Source: Actinomycetota bacterium
GTDB lineage: Bacteria; Actinomycetota; Rubrobacteria; Rubrobacterales; Rubrobacteraceae
Direction: 5' to 3'
Assembly: GCA_004563715.1 (NCBI GenBank)
Contig: ML214237.1
Coordinates: 1 to 57,442 of the forward strand
Length of the DNA stretch: 57,442 nucleotides
This document shows, piece after piece, positions 8,190 to 16,973 of this stretch. Position 1 is the stretch's first letter; each line of letters begins with the position of its first letter. The notes beneath the pieces were generated by a model that was given only the letters and a program-made list of their open reading frames with translations, did not search any database and had not been told where the DNA came from. The position numbers and the translations under genes were made by a program.

Positions 8190-10295
8190 TCATCTCCTGT
8201 CCAGCTTTGTCTGGTCCACCTCGAAGAGGGCGAAGCGTTTGCCCGGGACTTCGAGCCGGGCTAGGTCCGGCGCCCTCTCCAGATCCTGCGCGAGCGCGGA
8301 GCCCGCCGGAACCAGCGCGTAGTCTACCTCGTGGCGGCGCAGTATCTCACGGCGCTCCTCCGGGGAGGCGCCGCTGTAGAATGCCCGCACGTCAAGGGCT
8401 CCTTGTGGAACCGCGATCTCCTCTCCCGACACCCGCTCCAGGTCCTCCAGGTTGTCCAGCACCGGCGCGCCCCGGAAGCTAACGACGGTCGCCTCCGCCG
8501 CGTAGGCGGGGACGACGACGTTCTCCCGGTCCGGCGCCAGGACCACGGCCGGCTCTGTTATGTTCTCCTCCATCCAGCGGAACGCGGGGTCCAGGCGGGC
8601 GCCGGGTCCTCCGGTAGGGTCGTCTTTGTGGTGGTAGATCTCCGCCATCTCCGGGACGGCCCGCGGTGCGGCGACGGCCGTCAGCCCAAGAATCAGGCCC
8701 AGCACCAGGACCGGGACCGCCCGGGCGGACAGCCCGGACTTCCCAACCGCCCACCGGATCGCCGCCCACAGCATCCAGCCCAGCGTGAGGAACGCGGCGA
8801 GGGAGATAGGCCACGAGAGCCGGTGCAGCTGGCCGGGACCTACGACCTCGTCGCCCAGGAACGTGGCGGCCGGCGGCACGTAGCTCGCCACCGTCGCCGC
8901 GAGCAGCGTCCCCAGCAACAGCTGCGCTGCGGCCTCGCCTTTTCGCATCTGCCACACCAGGAACGGCACGCCCAGCACGTAGGCGGCCGCGATGGCCGGC
9001 TCCAGCGCGAGCGAGGGGTGCATAATGTACGAGCCGTTCTCCAGGACGAAGATGTTCATCCACTCCTCCCGCACGAAGACCTGGTTGGCGAGCACCACCG
9101 GGTCCGTGGCCCCGATGTCCGCCGAGTACAAGGCCGAGGAGAGCGCCCGGCCCGTCAGCAGGACGTAGCCGGCGGGGACTACGAGGATGCTCAGGAGCGC
9201 TGCGCCCAGGACCATCGCGCCCGTCCAGGCTGCTTTGTACCGCGGGGTCGCCAGGACGTGCAAGAGGCCGAAGCCGGCGGCCGAGAGGCCGACGATCGCC
9301 AACCCCGCCGGGTGTACCCCAACCACCGCCCAGCACAGAAAGCCGAAGAGCAGCAGGTGCCGGAGCCTCCGCCCCTCCATCCAGCCGGCGGCGAAGCAGA
9401 GCGCCACCGGCAGGAACAGAAAGCGGGCCACGCCTTTATCCTGGACGACCCGTCCCAGGAACTCCACCCCGAAGAGCGGCGGCGCGCCGTCCAGGTGCCA
9501 GAGCAGGAACAGTGCGTACAGGCATCCCGCCAGGAGCGCCGGCCCGGCACCGAAGAGCCGGCGGCCCAACGCGTAGAAGGCCAGCAGGGAGGCGGCCGCC
9601 AGCGTGGGCGAGAGAAAGCGGAGCGCCAGCGTGACGGGGTCTATGCCGGAGAGCCGGGAGAGCGCCGCCTGCTCCAGGAGGAAGCCGTTGATCAGGACCC
9701 GCGAAACCCCCAGCTCCTCTCCAAAGTACGGATCGTGGACGGCGAGCCGCCCGGCCTCCAGGTGGTCCCGCACCCAGGCCAGGTAGTTCCAGGTGTCGCC
9801 GTCCACCCACGGCACCTCCACCCCCGTCAGGAAGACCAGCGCCCCCCCGAGTAGTACGAAAGGCGCCCAGAGCCAGCGGGAGCCGGGGGTGGTCTCGCCC
9901 CTTTCCCACGAACCCCCGGGCTCCGGACGCGGCGCCAGGACCGCGGCAGCCGCCAGGAACAGCGCCAGGACCGCAGCGCACGCCGCCAGGTACAGGTCCA
10001 GGCTCAGGTGCAGCAGGAGCGTGGGGACGCCCGCGAGGCCGTAGAGCCCCACGCCGAGCGCCAGCGCCGCCGGTAGGAGAGCCGGGCCGGGAAAGAGGTT
10101 CCGGGCGAACCACCGGACCAGCAGCGCTCCCGGAGCGGCGAGCAACACCAGGGCGGCGGCGTAGGCCACTATAGGGAGCCCGGTCGTAAAGCCCCGTAGC
10201 GGGCCGAGCAGCGCCAGGGCCAGCAGGCAGACGGCCAAGACCGCCGACTCGAACGGGCGGAGCCTGAGGAGGCCTTTGCTGGGAAGCCGGCTCAA
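8190..10295 (-). CDS. Polytopic membrane protein, GT-C glycosyltransferase-like
   Basis: The protein has 701 residues with the same plan as its downstream neighbour: many membrane helices over residues 15-560, then a soluble tail of about 140 residues ending near the C terminus in ALFEVDQTKLD. The stretch VPWVDGDTWNYLAWVRDHL followed by HDPYFGEELG is the kind of acidic first external loop seen in GT-C mannosyl- and arabinosyltransferases, where an Asp binds the lipid-phosphate sugar. The start lies 10 bases after the stop of the MFS gene, so the three genes are probably co-transcribed. Substrate cannot be read from the sequence. A cell-envelope glycan role is inferred from family and context. 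Confidence 0.7.
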   Translation of the reverse strand: MSRLPSKGLLRLRPFESAVLAVCLLALALLGPLRGFTTGLPIVAYAAALVLLAAPGALLVRWFARNLFPGPALLPAALALGVGLYGLAGVPTLLLHLSLDLYLAACAAVLALFLAAAAVLAPRPEPGGSWERGETTPGSRWLWAPFVLLGGALVFLTGVEVPWVDGDTWNYLAWVRDHLEAGRLAVHDPYFGEELGVSRVLINGFLLEQAALSRLSGIDPVTLALRFLSPTLAAASLLAFYALGRRLFGAGPALLAGCLYALFLLWHLDGAPPLFGVEFLGRVVQDKGVARFLFLPVALCFAAGWMEGRRLRHLLLFGFLCWAVVGVHPAGLAIVGLSAAGFGLLHVLATPRYKAAWTGAMVLGAALLSILVVPAGYVLLTGRALSSALYSADIGATDPVVLANQVFVREEWMNIFVLENGSYIMHPSLALEPAIAAAYVLGVPFLVWQMRKGEAAAQLLLGTLLAATVASYVPPAATFLGDEVVGPGQLHRLSWPISLAAFLTLGWMLWAAIRWAVGKSGLSARAVPVLVLGLILGLTAVAAPRAVPEMAEIYHHKDDPTGGPGARLDPAFRWMEENITEPAVVLAPDRENVVVPAYAAEATVVSFRGAPVLDNLEDLERVSGEEIAVPQGALDVRAFYSGASPEERREILRRHEVDYALVPAGSALAQDLERAPDLARLEVPGKRFALFEVDQTKLDRR

Positions 10296-10305
10296 GCGGC
10301 GGGCC

Positions 10306-11430
10306 TCAGGTCACCCGGCGGGCCAGTAGCAGCGTCAGCAGGCACACCGGAACCAGCGCCAGGTAGGCGAGGCCGTCGCCGCCCAGGTCGGCCAGCAGGC
10401 CGCCCAGGGGCGCGCCCGCGGCGTAGCCGGAGGCCCAAGCGAAATTGGTCAGGCCGAAGGCCAGGGCCGGGCCGATACCGGCCTTCTCCGCGCCGGCGGT
10501 CAGCAGCGCCGTGCCGGGCGTCAGGGCGAAGTTGAAGACCGCCGCGGCGAGCACCACGAGCAGCGCCAGTAGATACGGGCTCGCGAACCCCGGCAGCGCG
10601 AACAGCAGGACCACGGAGCCCAACAGCCCGGTCAGCACGGGCGGACGGTAGCCGCTCCTGTCCGACCAGCGCCCGGCCAGCGGGTGGACCCCGGCCTCCA
10701 CGGCGGCGCCCAGCAGGAACACGGCCGCGATGGCGTTGGCGCCCCAGCCGAGCCCCGAGAACGCCAGGGGAGAGAGCACCGCCATCGCGCTGAAGAGCAG
10801 GGGCGAGAGCAGTATCAGCCAGAGGCCGAGAAACAGTGAGGGGCGCAGCACCGCGCCCAGCGACCGGAACTCCGGCGCGACGCCCGCCGCGGGCGGGGCC
10901 GGCGTCAGGAGCGCCCAGAGGGCGACCAGCAGGCCGAGGACGGCCACGGAAACGAACACCGGGGCCAGGCCGACGGCGACGGCCGCGCCGCCCAGGGCCG
11001 GGCCGACCAGGGTCCCGACCACGGCGGCGCTGATGAGCGTCCCGATCATCTGCCCCCGCTTTTCTTCCGGCGCCCGCATGACGATCCAGGTGAAGGCTGC
11101 CACCCAGGATAGGGCGCTCCCGAAGCCCTCGCCGAACCGCAGCGCCACCAGCGTCCAGGCCTCACCCGCGAAGCCGAAGGGCAGGCTCGTCGCCGCCAGC
11201 AACCCGAGGCCGGCCACCGCCGTCGCCTTGACGCCGATCCGTGAGGCCAGGTAGGCGCCCGGCGCCGACCCGACCAGGATGCCCGCCCCGAAGGCCCCGG
11301 TCAGGATACCCACCGCGCCCTTCGACATCCCGAACTCCTCAGCGAAGTACGGCACCAGCGGCACCAGCACCGCGTAGAAAACCGTGTCCGCAAAGACGAT
11401 CGCGCAGGTAAGGAACAGCAGCCGTCGCAC
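10306..11430 (-). CDS. Major facilitator superfamily transporter
   Basis: The protein has 374 residues if it starts at GTG 11430, which places the first membrane helix (RLLFLTCAIVFADTVFYAV) immediately after the start as is usual for MFS. The frame is open to a TTG at 11499, but that would add a basic, proline-rich leader with no good ribosome site. Twelve hydrophobic helices, a loop 2-3 region with ASRIGVKATAVAG, and an RFGEGFGSA segment in helix 5 fit the drug/proton antiporter or sugar-exporter branches. It is the first gene of the minus-strand operon with two GT-C-like proteins, so it might move a small glycan precursor. The substrate is unknown. Confidence 0.8.
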   Translation of the reverse strand: MRRLLFLTCAIVFADTVFYAVLVPLVPYFAEEFGMSKGAVGILTGAFGAGILVGSAPGAYLASRIGVKATAVAGLGLLAATSLPFGFAGEAWTLVALRFGEGFGSALSWVAAFTWIVMRAPEEKRGQMIGTLISAAVVGTLVGPALGGAAVAVGLAPVFVSVAVLGLLVALWALLTPAPPAAGVAPEFRSLGAVLRPSLFLGLWLILLSPLLFSAMAVLSPLAFSGLGWGANAIAAVFLLGAAVEAGVHPLAGRWSDRSGYRPPVLTGLLGSVVLLFALPGFASPYLLALLVVLAAAVFNFALTPGTALLTAGAEKAGIGPALAFGLTNFAWASGYAAGAPLGGLLADLGGDGLAYLALVPVCLLTLLLARRVT

Positions 11431-11518
11431 GGCGGCTATTCTACATCCCGGACGGCTCCGGGTGGTTCGCGGGCGGGCCGGCGCGAAAACTTTTACCAAG
11501 CTCCCGGGTCGGCTCTGC

Positions 11519-11530
11519 TAACATAATCGT
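11519..11530 (+). promoter_or_regulatory. Candidate -10 for a leaderless small membrane protein gene
   Basis: TAACAT at 11519-11524 places transcription start at about 11530-11531, exactly at the GTG codon. No ribosome binding site lies upstream of that GTG. A clear -35 is not visible. Confidence 0.4.
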
Positions 11531-11881
11531 GTGCGCGAGGTTGCGGTGAGATGGGAAGGCACGGTGCGGTGCTGGCTCGCCTGGAAGAGGCGGAGCCGCG
11601 CCAACCGGGTGTTGTTCGTGGCGGCGCTCTCCCTGGCGGCCTTTGTTACCGGGGCGTTTACCTGGTCCACGCTCAACCCGGCGCCGGGGGACTTTATGCG
11701 GTACTTCGCCTTCTACTGGGTGTGGGGCGTCTGCGCCATCGGCCTGTTGCTCGGGCTCGCCGAGTACAAGACGAGCCCGCTGCGCAAAAAGCAAGAGCGC
11801 GGCCACCTCTTTATCCTGCTGTACATCGGGGCGCTCCTGATAGTCACCCGGGCCCTGAACGCGGTCCTGTACTACTCGTAA
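11531..11881 (+). CDS. Small membrane protein, about three helices
   Basis: The 116-residue protein starts at GTG 11531, which sits directly after the promoter-like TAACAT at 11519-11524, so its transcript may be leaderless. An Arg-rich N-terminal stretch (WLAWKRRSRANR) is followed by hydrophobic segments VLFVAALSLAAFVTGAF, YFAFYWVWGVCAIGLLLGL and LFILLYIGALLIVTRALN. Basic residues between segments (KTSPLRKKQERG) suggest the positive side faces the cytoplasm. It is divergent from the MFS operon and ends 62 bases before the HAD phosphatase gene. No named family is recognised and the function is unknown. Confidence 0.6.
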   Translation: MREVAVRWEGTVRCWLAWKRRSRANRVLFVAALSLAAFVTGAFTWSTLNPAPGDFMRYFAFYWVWGVCAIGLLLGLAEYKTSPLRKKQERGHLFILLYIGALLIVTRALNAVLYYS

Positions 11882-11927
11882 GCATCCGCCCGGAGATTCG
11901 AACCTGGAAAGCAGACCTGCCGTCGGC

Positions 11928-11933
11928 TATGAT
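11928..11933 (+). promoter_or_regulatory. Candidate -10 box of HAD phosphatase gene
   Basis: TATGAT sits 10 bases before the ATG at 11944, which predicts a leader of only a few bases. No ribosome site is seen, and the -35 is indistinct. Confidence 0.4.
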
Positions 11934-11943
11934 CCCGGGGCCT

Positions 11944-12591
11944 ATGCTTAGAGCCCTGCTTCTAGACCTGGACGGTACGCTGGCCGAGACGGACTCGTTG
12001 CATCTGCCGACGTGGGTCGAAGCGCTGCGCCCGTACGGCGTCGAAGTGGACGAGGAGTTCTACAAGGTGCGGATCAGTGGCCGCCGCACCCCGGAGGTCG
12101 TGGAGGAGCTACTCCCGCACCTCTCCGAGAAGGAGGGGACGAGGCTCGGGGAGGCCAAGGAGGCGAACTTCCGGGCCCGGACCGGCGAGTTGGAGCCGCT
12201 GCCCGGCTTGCGGGAGTATCTGGAAGAAGGCGAGAAGAGGGGGCTGGGGATCTCGCTCGTCACCAACGCCCCGAAGGCGAACGTCCACGCTATCTTGCGG
12301 GGCCTGAGGCTCGAACGCTTTTTCGACCCTGTTATCCTCGCCGAAGAGGTAGAGGCCGGCAAGCCACATCCGGCGCCCTACACTGCGGCACTGGAGCGGC
12401 TCGGCCTCGCGCCGGAAGTAGCCCTCGCGTTCGAGGATTCTCCGTCCGGGATATCCTCGGCGGTCGCCGCCGGGGTGCCCACGGTGGGCGTCGCCTCCAC
12501 CCAGAGCCCGGGAACACTTCTGGACGCCGGGGCCTTCGTGGTCGTCGAGGACTTCGCCGGACCGGAGGCGTGGTCACTGCTGGACCGGTAG
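11944..12591 (+). CDS. HAD-family phosphatase (beta-phosphoglucomutase/PGP-like)
   Basis: The protein has 215 residues from ATG 11944; an in-frame ATG at 11929 would add five residues but overlaps the -10 box. All four HAD motifs are present: DLDGTL (nucleophile Asp, residues 7-12), LVTNAP (motif II), the Lys of EAGKPHPAPY (motif III), and AFEDSPSG (motif IV). A helical cap lies between motifs I and II (about residues 15-85), which places it in subfamily I with phosphoglycolate phosphatase and beta-phosphoglucomutase. It should hydrolyse or isomerise a small phosphorylated sugar or acid in the cytoplasm. Exact substrate cannot be assigned. Its 3' end meets the convergent hydrolase gene with three bases between. 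Confidence 0.88.
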   Translation: MLRALLLDLDGTLAETDSLHLPTWVEALRPYGVEVDEEFYKVRISGRRTPEVVEELLPHLSEKEGTRLGEAKEANFRARTGELEPLPGLREYLEEGEKRGLGISLVTNAPKANVHAILRGLRLERFFDPVILAEEVEAGKPHPAPYTAALERLGLAPEVALAFEDSPSGISSAVAAGVPTVGVASTQSPGTLLDAGAFVVVEDFAGPEAWSLLDR

Positions 12592-12594
12592 GTC

Positions 12595-13410
12595 CTACGC
12601 GGCTTCCCGGAGTGCCGGGCTTTCGAGGAAGTCCAGCAGGCGTTCGCGGTACTCCGGGTGGGTGTAGGCCTGGACGTGGCCGTAATCTTCCAGCCTCCAC
12701 GTTTCCGCCTCCGGGTGGGCTTCCCGAAACATCCGGGCGTGGACGTAGGGAACCGTCTCATCGGCCGTCGAGTGGATAACGAACAGGGGCGTGTCCTGGC
12801 GGGCAAGGTCCGCCGCCTCCTGGCGGGGTTCGACGGCCCAGGGGTCGAAGTCCAGAAAGAGCTTTGCGGAGAGCATGATGCCGGGGGTGAACGGGGCCGG
12901 GAGGCCGCTGGTCCTCGGCAGCTCCTCCCGGAGGAGGGGAGGCAGGTCCGCGTAGCCGGCCTCCGCCACGACGGCCGACACCCCCGCCTCGGGGGCCGCC
13001 CGGACGGCGGTGGCCGCGCCCATCGACCAGCCGTGGAGCACCACGTCTTCGGGGCCGAAGCCCCGCTCTGCGAGCCAGTCGAGCGCGCCGCCCACGTCGC
13101 GCACCTCCCGGTAGCCGAGGGTGCGCCGCGCCGCCTCGGACTCGCCGTGGCCTCTCAGATCCAGCATCAGCACGTTGTAGCCGGCCTCGTGGTAGATCCG
13201 GGCGGTCTGCAAGACGAACGCGTCGGACTTGTTGCCGCCGAGGCCGTGGATCAGCACCGCCGCCCGCGAGAAGCCTTCTCGGGATACCCACCAGCCGCTC
13301 AGCTCCAGGTCGTCCGCGCTCTGCGGGCTCACCGCCCGGTAGTCGAGGCCGACGTCGTCGGGGGTAGAGTTCATCGGCGCGCTGGCCGGGGCGGAGAGGC
13401 GGGCCGCCAC
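12595..13410 (-). CDS. Alpha/beta hydrolase, probably membrane-anchored; true start uncertain
   Basis: This is a serine hydrolase of the alpha/beta fold: oxyanion/HG motif LIHGLGGNK, nucleophile elbow HGWSMGAA, acid in HSTADETVP, and His in EDYGHVQAY near the C terminus. The first canonical start (GTG 13410) gives 271 residues, but it falls inside a hydrophobic helix. Reading the same frame upstream gives WWAPAVLLLLGLGYFGIGLL just before that GTG. Family members normally carry such an N-terminal anchor followed by xLxxP and then GLDYR, as here. The frame is open to about 13512, with no ATG, GTG or TTG above 13410. An unusual start codon (for example CTG) is possible, or the gene has decayed. 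It follows the GH31 gene in the same orientation, its open frame overlapping that gene's stop. Confidence 0.8.
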   Translation of the reverse strand: MAARLSAPASAPMNSTPDDVGLDYRAVSPQSADDLELSGWWVSREGFSRAAVLIHGLGGNKSDAFVLQTARIYHEAGYNVLMLDLRGHGESEAARRTLGYREVRDVGGALDWLAERGFGPEDVVLHGWSMGAATAVRAAPEAGVSAVVAEAGYADLPPLLREELPRTSGLPAPFTPGIMLSAKLFLDFDPWAVEPRQEAADLARQDTPLFVIHSTADETVPYVHARMFREAHPEAETWRLEDYGHVQAYTHPEYRERLLDFLESPALREAA

Positions 13411-13504
13411 CAGCAGGCCGATGCCGAAGTATCCCAGCCCCAGGAGGAGCAGGACGGCGGGCGCCCACCAGAGCGCCCGCCGCGCCCGGGCCTGCCCGGG
13501 CGCG

Positions 13505-15934
13505 CTAAAGGGCGACCCTTACCGTGGCGGCGGCCGCGTCCTCGGCCAGCGTCACCGTGAGGGTGTGCCCGGCCTCGTCGTGCCGGAAGTCCGCTCGTTC
13601 CCCGTCCACCTCGACCGTCTCCGGCGCGTGCAGGCCGTGCAGCTCCAGGCGGACCTCCCGGCGCTCCGGGACGAAAGAGCCCTCGCGCTCCCCGATCTCC
13701 ACCGCAACCTCGTCTTCCGAGGCCGTGCAGGAGACGGTGCGCCGGGCGTACTCGCCCTCCTGGTAGCCGAAGCTGTCGCCCGCGTCCTCGTAGAGGGTGG
13801 ACTCGTCCGTGCCCGCCGCCGGGTGGATGCGGAGGGTCAGCGGGTCCGCCGGGCGCTCCCCGACGAAGTTCATCTCGGGACCCATAGGTACGGCCCGGTT
13901 GGCCTTAACGTAGATCGCGGGCTCGCCCAGGGGGGCGTGCGCCAGGACGTGGGCCGGGCCGTCGAAGCGCTCGCCGGTCCAGTAGTGGAACCAGCAGCCC
14001 TCGGGCAGGTAGACGTGGCGGTGTTCGATGCCGGGTTGCGTGATCGGCGCCACGAGCAGCGCGTCGCCGAAGAGGAACTCGTCCGCGGCGGTGTAGGTCG
14101 TCGTGTCGCCCGGGTACTCGAAGAGCAGCGGCCGGATAATGGGCGCGCCGGTGCGGTGGCTCTCCTCGAAGAGGGTGTAGAGGTAGGGCAGCAGGCGCAT
14201 CCGCAGCTTTATCATCTTTCGGTAGACAGACTCGTAGGGCTCCCCGAACGCCCAGGGCTCCTGGCTGATCGTGCCCTTCGCCGAGTGGTTGCGGCAGAAC
14301 GGCTGGAAGGCCCCGAACTCCGCGAAGCGGGCCAGCAGCTCGCCGTTGCAGTCCCCGAAAAACCCCCCGACGTCCACCCCGGCCCAGGCCACCCCGGAGA
14401 GCCCCATGTTCATGAGCTGGGGGATGCTCATCCACACGTGCTCCCACCAGGAGGAGTTATCGCCGGTCCACTGCATCGCGTGCCGCTGGAGCCCGGCGTA
14501 CCCGGAGCGCGTGATAACGAACGGCCGCTCGTCGGGCCGCAACTTCAGCAACCCTTCCCGGACGCCCTGCACCATCAGGGAGCCGTATGTGTTGTGGACC
14601 TGGGCGTGGTAGCGGGCCTTGCCGCCGCCCGGATGAACCACGTCGTCCGGCATGGTGGATTGCATGGGGATAAAGAGGGCGGGCTCGTTCATGTCGCACC
14701 AGATCCCCGAGACGCCCGCGTCCAGGAGCGTCTCGTGGTTCGCGCCCCACCACTCGCGGGCCGCCGGGTTTGTGAAATCCGGGAAAGCGCACATCCCCGG
14801 CCACACGACGTTGTGGTACTCCTCACCCTCGACGGTCTTGCAGTAGAGGTCCCGCTCGCGGCCGTCGGTGTACGTCTCGTAGTTCTCGTCGATCTTCACG
14901 CCGGGGTCCACGATGGTCACGGAGCGGAAACCCTGCTCCCGCAGGTCCGCCAGGAGCTTCTCGGGATCGGGGAAGGTCTCCTGGTTCCAGGTAAAGACCC
15001 GGAAGCCGTCCATGTAGTCGATGTCGAAGTGGATCACGTCGCACGGGATGTCCTTCTCGCGGAAGGTAGCCGCGAGGTCCCTTATCTCCGCCTCCGACAT
15101 GTAGCTCCAGCGGCTCTGCTGGTGCCCCAGCGACCACGCGGGCGGCATCGGCGTACGGCCGGTGAGCCCGGTGTACTGGCCGACCACGTCCCGCGGCTCG
15201 GGGCCGCAGAAGACGTAGTAGACGATGTCTCCGCCCCGGGCCTCGAAGCTCGCCCGGTCTTTATCCGTCTTCGCCAGGTCGAACTCGACCCGGTGGGTGT
15301 TGTCGAAAAAGAGGCCCCAGGCAAATCCGTGGTTCATAACGAGGGTGAACGGCGTCGAGGTGTAGAGGTTGCGGTGGGCGGCGCCGTGGCCCATCGGCGG
15401 GTCCACGTTCCAGAAGAGCGGGTTGGATCCGGTCTTCTCCAAGCCCTCGGTGCGCTGGCCGCAGCCGAAGTACCGGTCGCCCTCCGTCCGCTGTTTGTAC
15501 AGGCGCACCGGGTTGCCGAGCGGCGCGGAGAACACGTCCTCGTCCGGCAGCCGTACGAGTCCCATCCCGAGCTTCGGGTCGTCCGCCGCGAACGTGCGGC
15601 CCGAGGAATCCTCGAAGCTCACCCGGAACGGGTCGAGGGAGACGTGCGCGGTGGCGGAGGTGGTAGAGAGCGAGACCCCGCCGTCCTCCTTCTCCATCGA
15701 GACCTCCACCGGCTCCCAGTCGCTCCGGGCGATGGCCGGGGAGTCGTAGTCCGGCGGGCGGCCCTCGGGGAACATCCCGACCCGGAACACCTGCGGTGTG
15801 AGCGCGGTCACCTCCACGACCGTCGTGCCGGCGTTGAAGCGGATGCGGGAGCCATCGTGGTCCGTGACCTCCGCCGCGCCCAGCGGCTCGTAATAACCGG
15901 CATCCTCCGGTGTGGCGCCGAAAAGCTCTTCCAA
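13505..15934 (-). CDS. Glycoside hydrolase family 31 alpha-glucosidase
   Basis: The protein has 809 residues and starts at TTG 15934 behind AAAGGAGGAG. Family GH31 enzymes cleave terminal alpha-glucosides or xylosides with retention. The nucleophile lies in GIWCDMNEPALF (D414) and the acid/base in WTGDNSSWWEH (D492). Preceding features include an N-terminal beta-sandwich (about residues 20-230), the GH31 start YFGCGQRTEG, and HFDIDYMDGFRVF in the barrel. The C-terminal beta domain ends in VRVAL. There is no signal peptide, so the enzyme is intracellular. The gene starts 43 bases after the ornithine cyclodeaminase-like gene and precedes the anchored hydrolase. This gives a three-gene minus-strand cluster with no obvious shared pathway. 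Confidence 0.93.
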   Translation of the reverse strand: MEELFGATPEDAGYYEPLGAAEVTDHDGSRIRFNAGTTVVEVTALTPQVFRVGMFPEGRPPDYDSPAIARSDWEPVEVSMEKEDGGVSLSTTSATAHVSLDPFRVSFEDSSGRTFAADDPKLGMGLVRLPDEDVFSAPLGNPVRLYKQRTEGDRYFGCGQRTEGLEKTGSNPLFWNVDPPMGHGAAHRNLYTSTPFTLVMNHGFAWGLFFDNTHRVEFDLAKTDKDRASFEARGGDIVYYVFCGPEPRDVVGQYTGLTGRTPMPPAWSLGHQQSRWSYMSEAEIRDLAATFREKDIPCDVIHFDIDYMDGFRVFTWNQETFPDPEKLLADLREQGFRSVTIVDPGVKIDENYETYTDGRERDLYCKTVEGEEYHNVVWPGMCAFPDFTNPAAREWWGANHETLLDAGVSGIWCDMNEPALFIPMQSTMPDDVVHPGGGKARYHAQVHNTYGSLMVQGVREGLLKLRPDERPFVITRSGYAGLQRHAMQWTGDNSSWWEHVWMSIPQLMNMGLSGVAWAGVDVGGFFGDCNGELLARFAEFGAFQPFCRNHSAKGTISQEPWAFGEPYESVYRKMIKLRMRLLPYLYTLFEESHRTGAPIIRPLLFEYPGDTTTYTAADEFLFGDALLVAPITQPGIEHRHVYLPEGCWFHYWTGERFDGPAHVLAHAPLGEPAIYVKANRAVPMGPEMNFVGERPADPLTLRIHPAAGTDESTLYEDAGDSFGYQEGEYARRTVSCTASEDEVAVEIGEREGSFVPERREVRLELHGLHAPETVEVDGERADFRHDEAGHTLTVTLAEDAAAATVRVAL

Positions 15935-15977
15935 AACTCCTCCTTTGCTGGCCGCCGGTGACGGCCGGTAACTTGCT

Positions 15978-16928
15978 CTAGAACTCTATGTCCCGGCCCA
16001 CGTCCTGGGCTATCGCCCGGTCGTAGACCACGCGGGCGGCGGCCACGTCTTCGAGGGCGAGGCCCTGGCTGGCGAAGAAAGTTATGTCCTCGGGGCCGTG
16101 GCGGCCGGGGAGGTGCCCGGCGATGACCTGGCCGATCTCGTATACGGCCTCCGGGAGTATGGTGCCGGTCTCCAGCGGCAGCATCAGGTCCCCGGCTTCG
16201 AGGCCGAGCTCCTCGCGGGAGTCCACGCAGACGAAGCTGGCCCGGCGGATGGTGTCGCGGTCAACCTCGCTCTTGAACAGGAAGTTGGACCCGACGGCGT
16301 TGACGTGCGCGCCGGGGCGGAGCCACTCTCCCCGCAGCACCGGCTCGCGGGCGGAGGTCGCCGTCACGACGATGTCCTGGGCGGCGGGCTCCTCGGCGGC
16401 GTGGGTGGTCTCGACGTCCATCCCGAGGCGCTCGCCCATCCTCTCGGCGAACGCCTTGCGGCTCTCCTCCGAGCGGCTGTGGACGATGACCCGCTCGATG
16501 TCCCGCACGGCCACGATGGCCTCCAGCTGGCTCTCGGCCTGCCACCCGGCGCCGTAGATGCCCAGAGTCTTCGCGTCCTCGCGGGCCAGGTATTTGGTCG
16601 CCACGCCGCTCGCCGCGCCGGTGCGGAGCTGGCCGAGCTTGTCCGACTGCATGATGGAGAGCAGCTCGCCGCCCTCGGAGTCGAAGAGCATAGTGTAGAA
16701 GCGGGCGCCGGTGCGGGCCACGGTGTAGACCTTGATCCCCAGCGCCTCCAACTCCGGCGCCCCGGCGGCCATGTAGTTGAGTCCGCCCGTCGGCAGCGAG
16801 ACGCGGCGGCGGGCCCGGTTCGTGGCTCGGCCCTCGGCCTGGTCGCGCAGGACCGCCTCCACGGCGTCCAGGGTCGTGGACATGTCGAGCAGGCTCTCCA
16901 CCTCTTCCTCGGACAGCAACAGCGTCAC
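15978..16928 (-). CDS. Ornithine cyclodeaminase / mu-crystallin family protein
   Basis: The 316-residue protein starts at GTG 16928 behind AAAGGAGGGG. It has the family layout: an N-terminal substrate half starting LLLSEEEVESLL, the signature QLRTGAASGVATKYLA (about residues 100-115), and a Rossmann NAD(P) site GIYGAGWQAESQL near residue 127. Members include ornithine cyclodeaminase, alanine dehydrogenase of archaeal type, and ketimine or pyrroline-carboxylate reductases, all acting on small imino or amino acids. The specific reaction cannot be chosen from sequence. It is divergent from trpG with only 45 bases between start codons, so both promoters share that gap. Confidence 0.85.
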   Translation of the reverse strand: MTLLLSEEEVESLLDMSTTLDAVEAVLRDQAEGRATNRARRRVSLPTGGLNYMAAGAPELEALGIKVYTVARTGARFYTMLFDSEGGELLSIMQSDKLGQLRTGAASGVATKYLAREDAKTLGIYGAGWQAESQLEAIVAVRDIERVIVHSRSEESRKAFAERMGERLGMDVETTHAAEEPAAQDIVVTATSAREPVLRGEWLRPGAHVNAVGSNFLFKSEVDRDTIRRASFVCVDSREELGLEAGDLMLPLETGTILPEAVYEIGQVIAGHLPGRHGPEDITFFASQGLALEDVAAARVVYDRAIAQDVGRDIEF

Positions 16929-16957
16929 GGCCCCTCCTTTCTCTGGCTGCTACTTGC

Positions 16958-16963
16958 TACAAT
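16958..16963 (+). promoter_or_regulatory. Candidate -10 box of trpG
   Basis: TACAAT lies 10 bases before the trpG ATG. The predicted transcript would have a leader of only a few bases and no ribosome site. There is no room for a trp attenuator or leader peptide. Confidence 0.45.
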
Positions 16964-16973
16964 CCCTCTACTC

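Noticed and set aside
13421-15961. Long plus-strand open frame opposite the GH31 gene (846 codons)
   Set aside because: It is an Arg/Gly/Val/His-rich reading of the strand opposite a clearly recognisable glucosidase, a common effect of high GC. Similar antisense frames opposite amt, the PucR-type gene, uvrA, uvrC and VanW were discarded for the same reason.
16929-16973. Trp attenuator or leader peptide upstream of trpG
   Set aside because: The 45-base gap is too short for a leader peptide plus hairpins, and it contains no Trp codon run.
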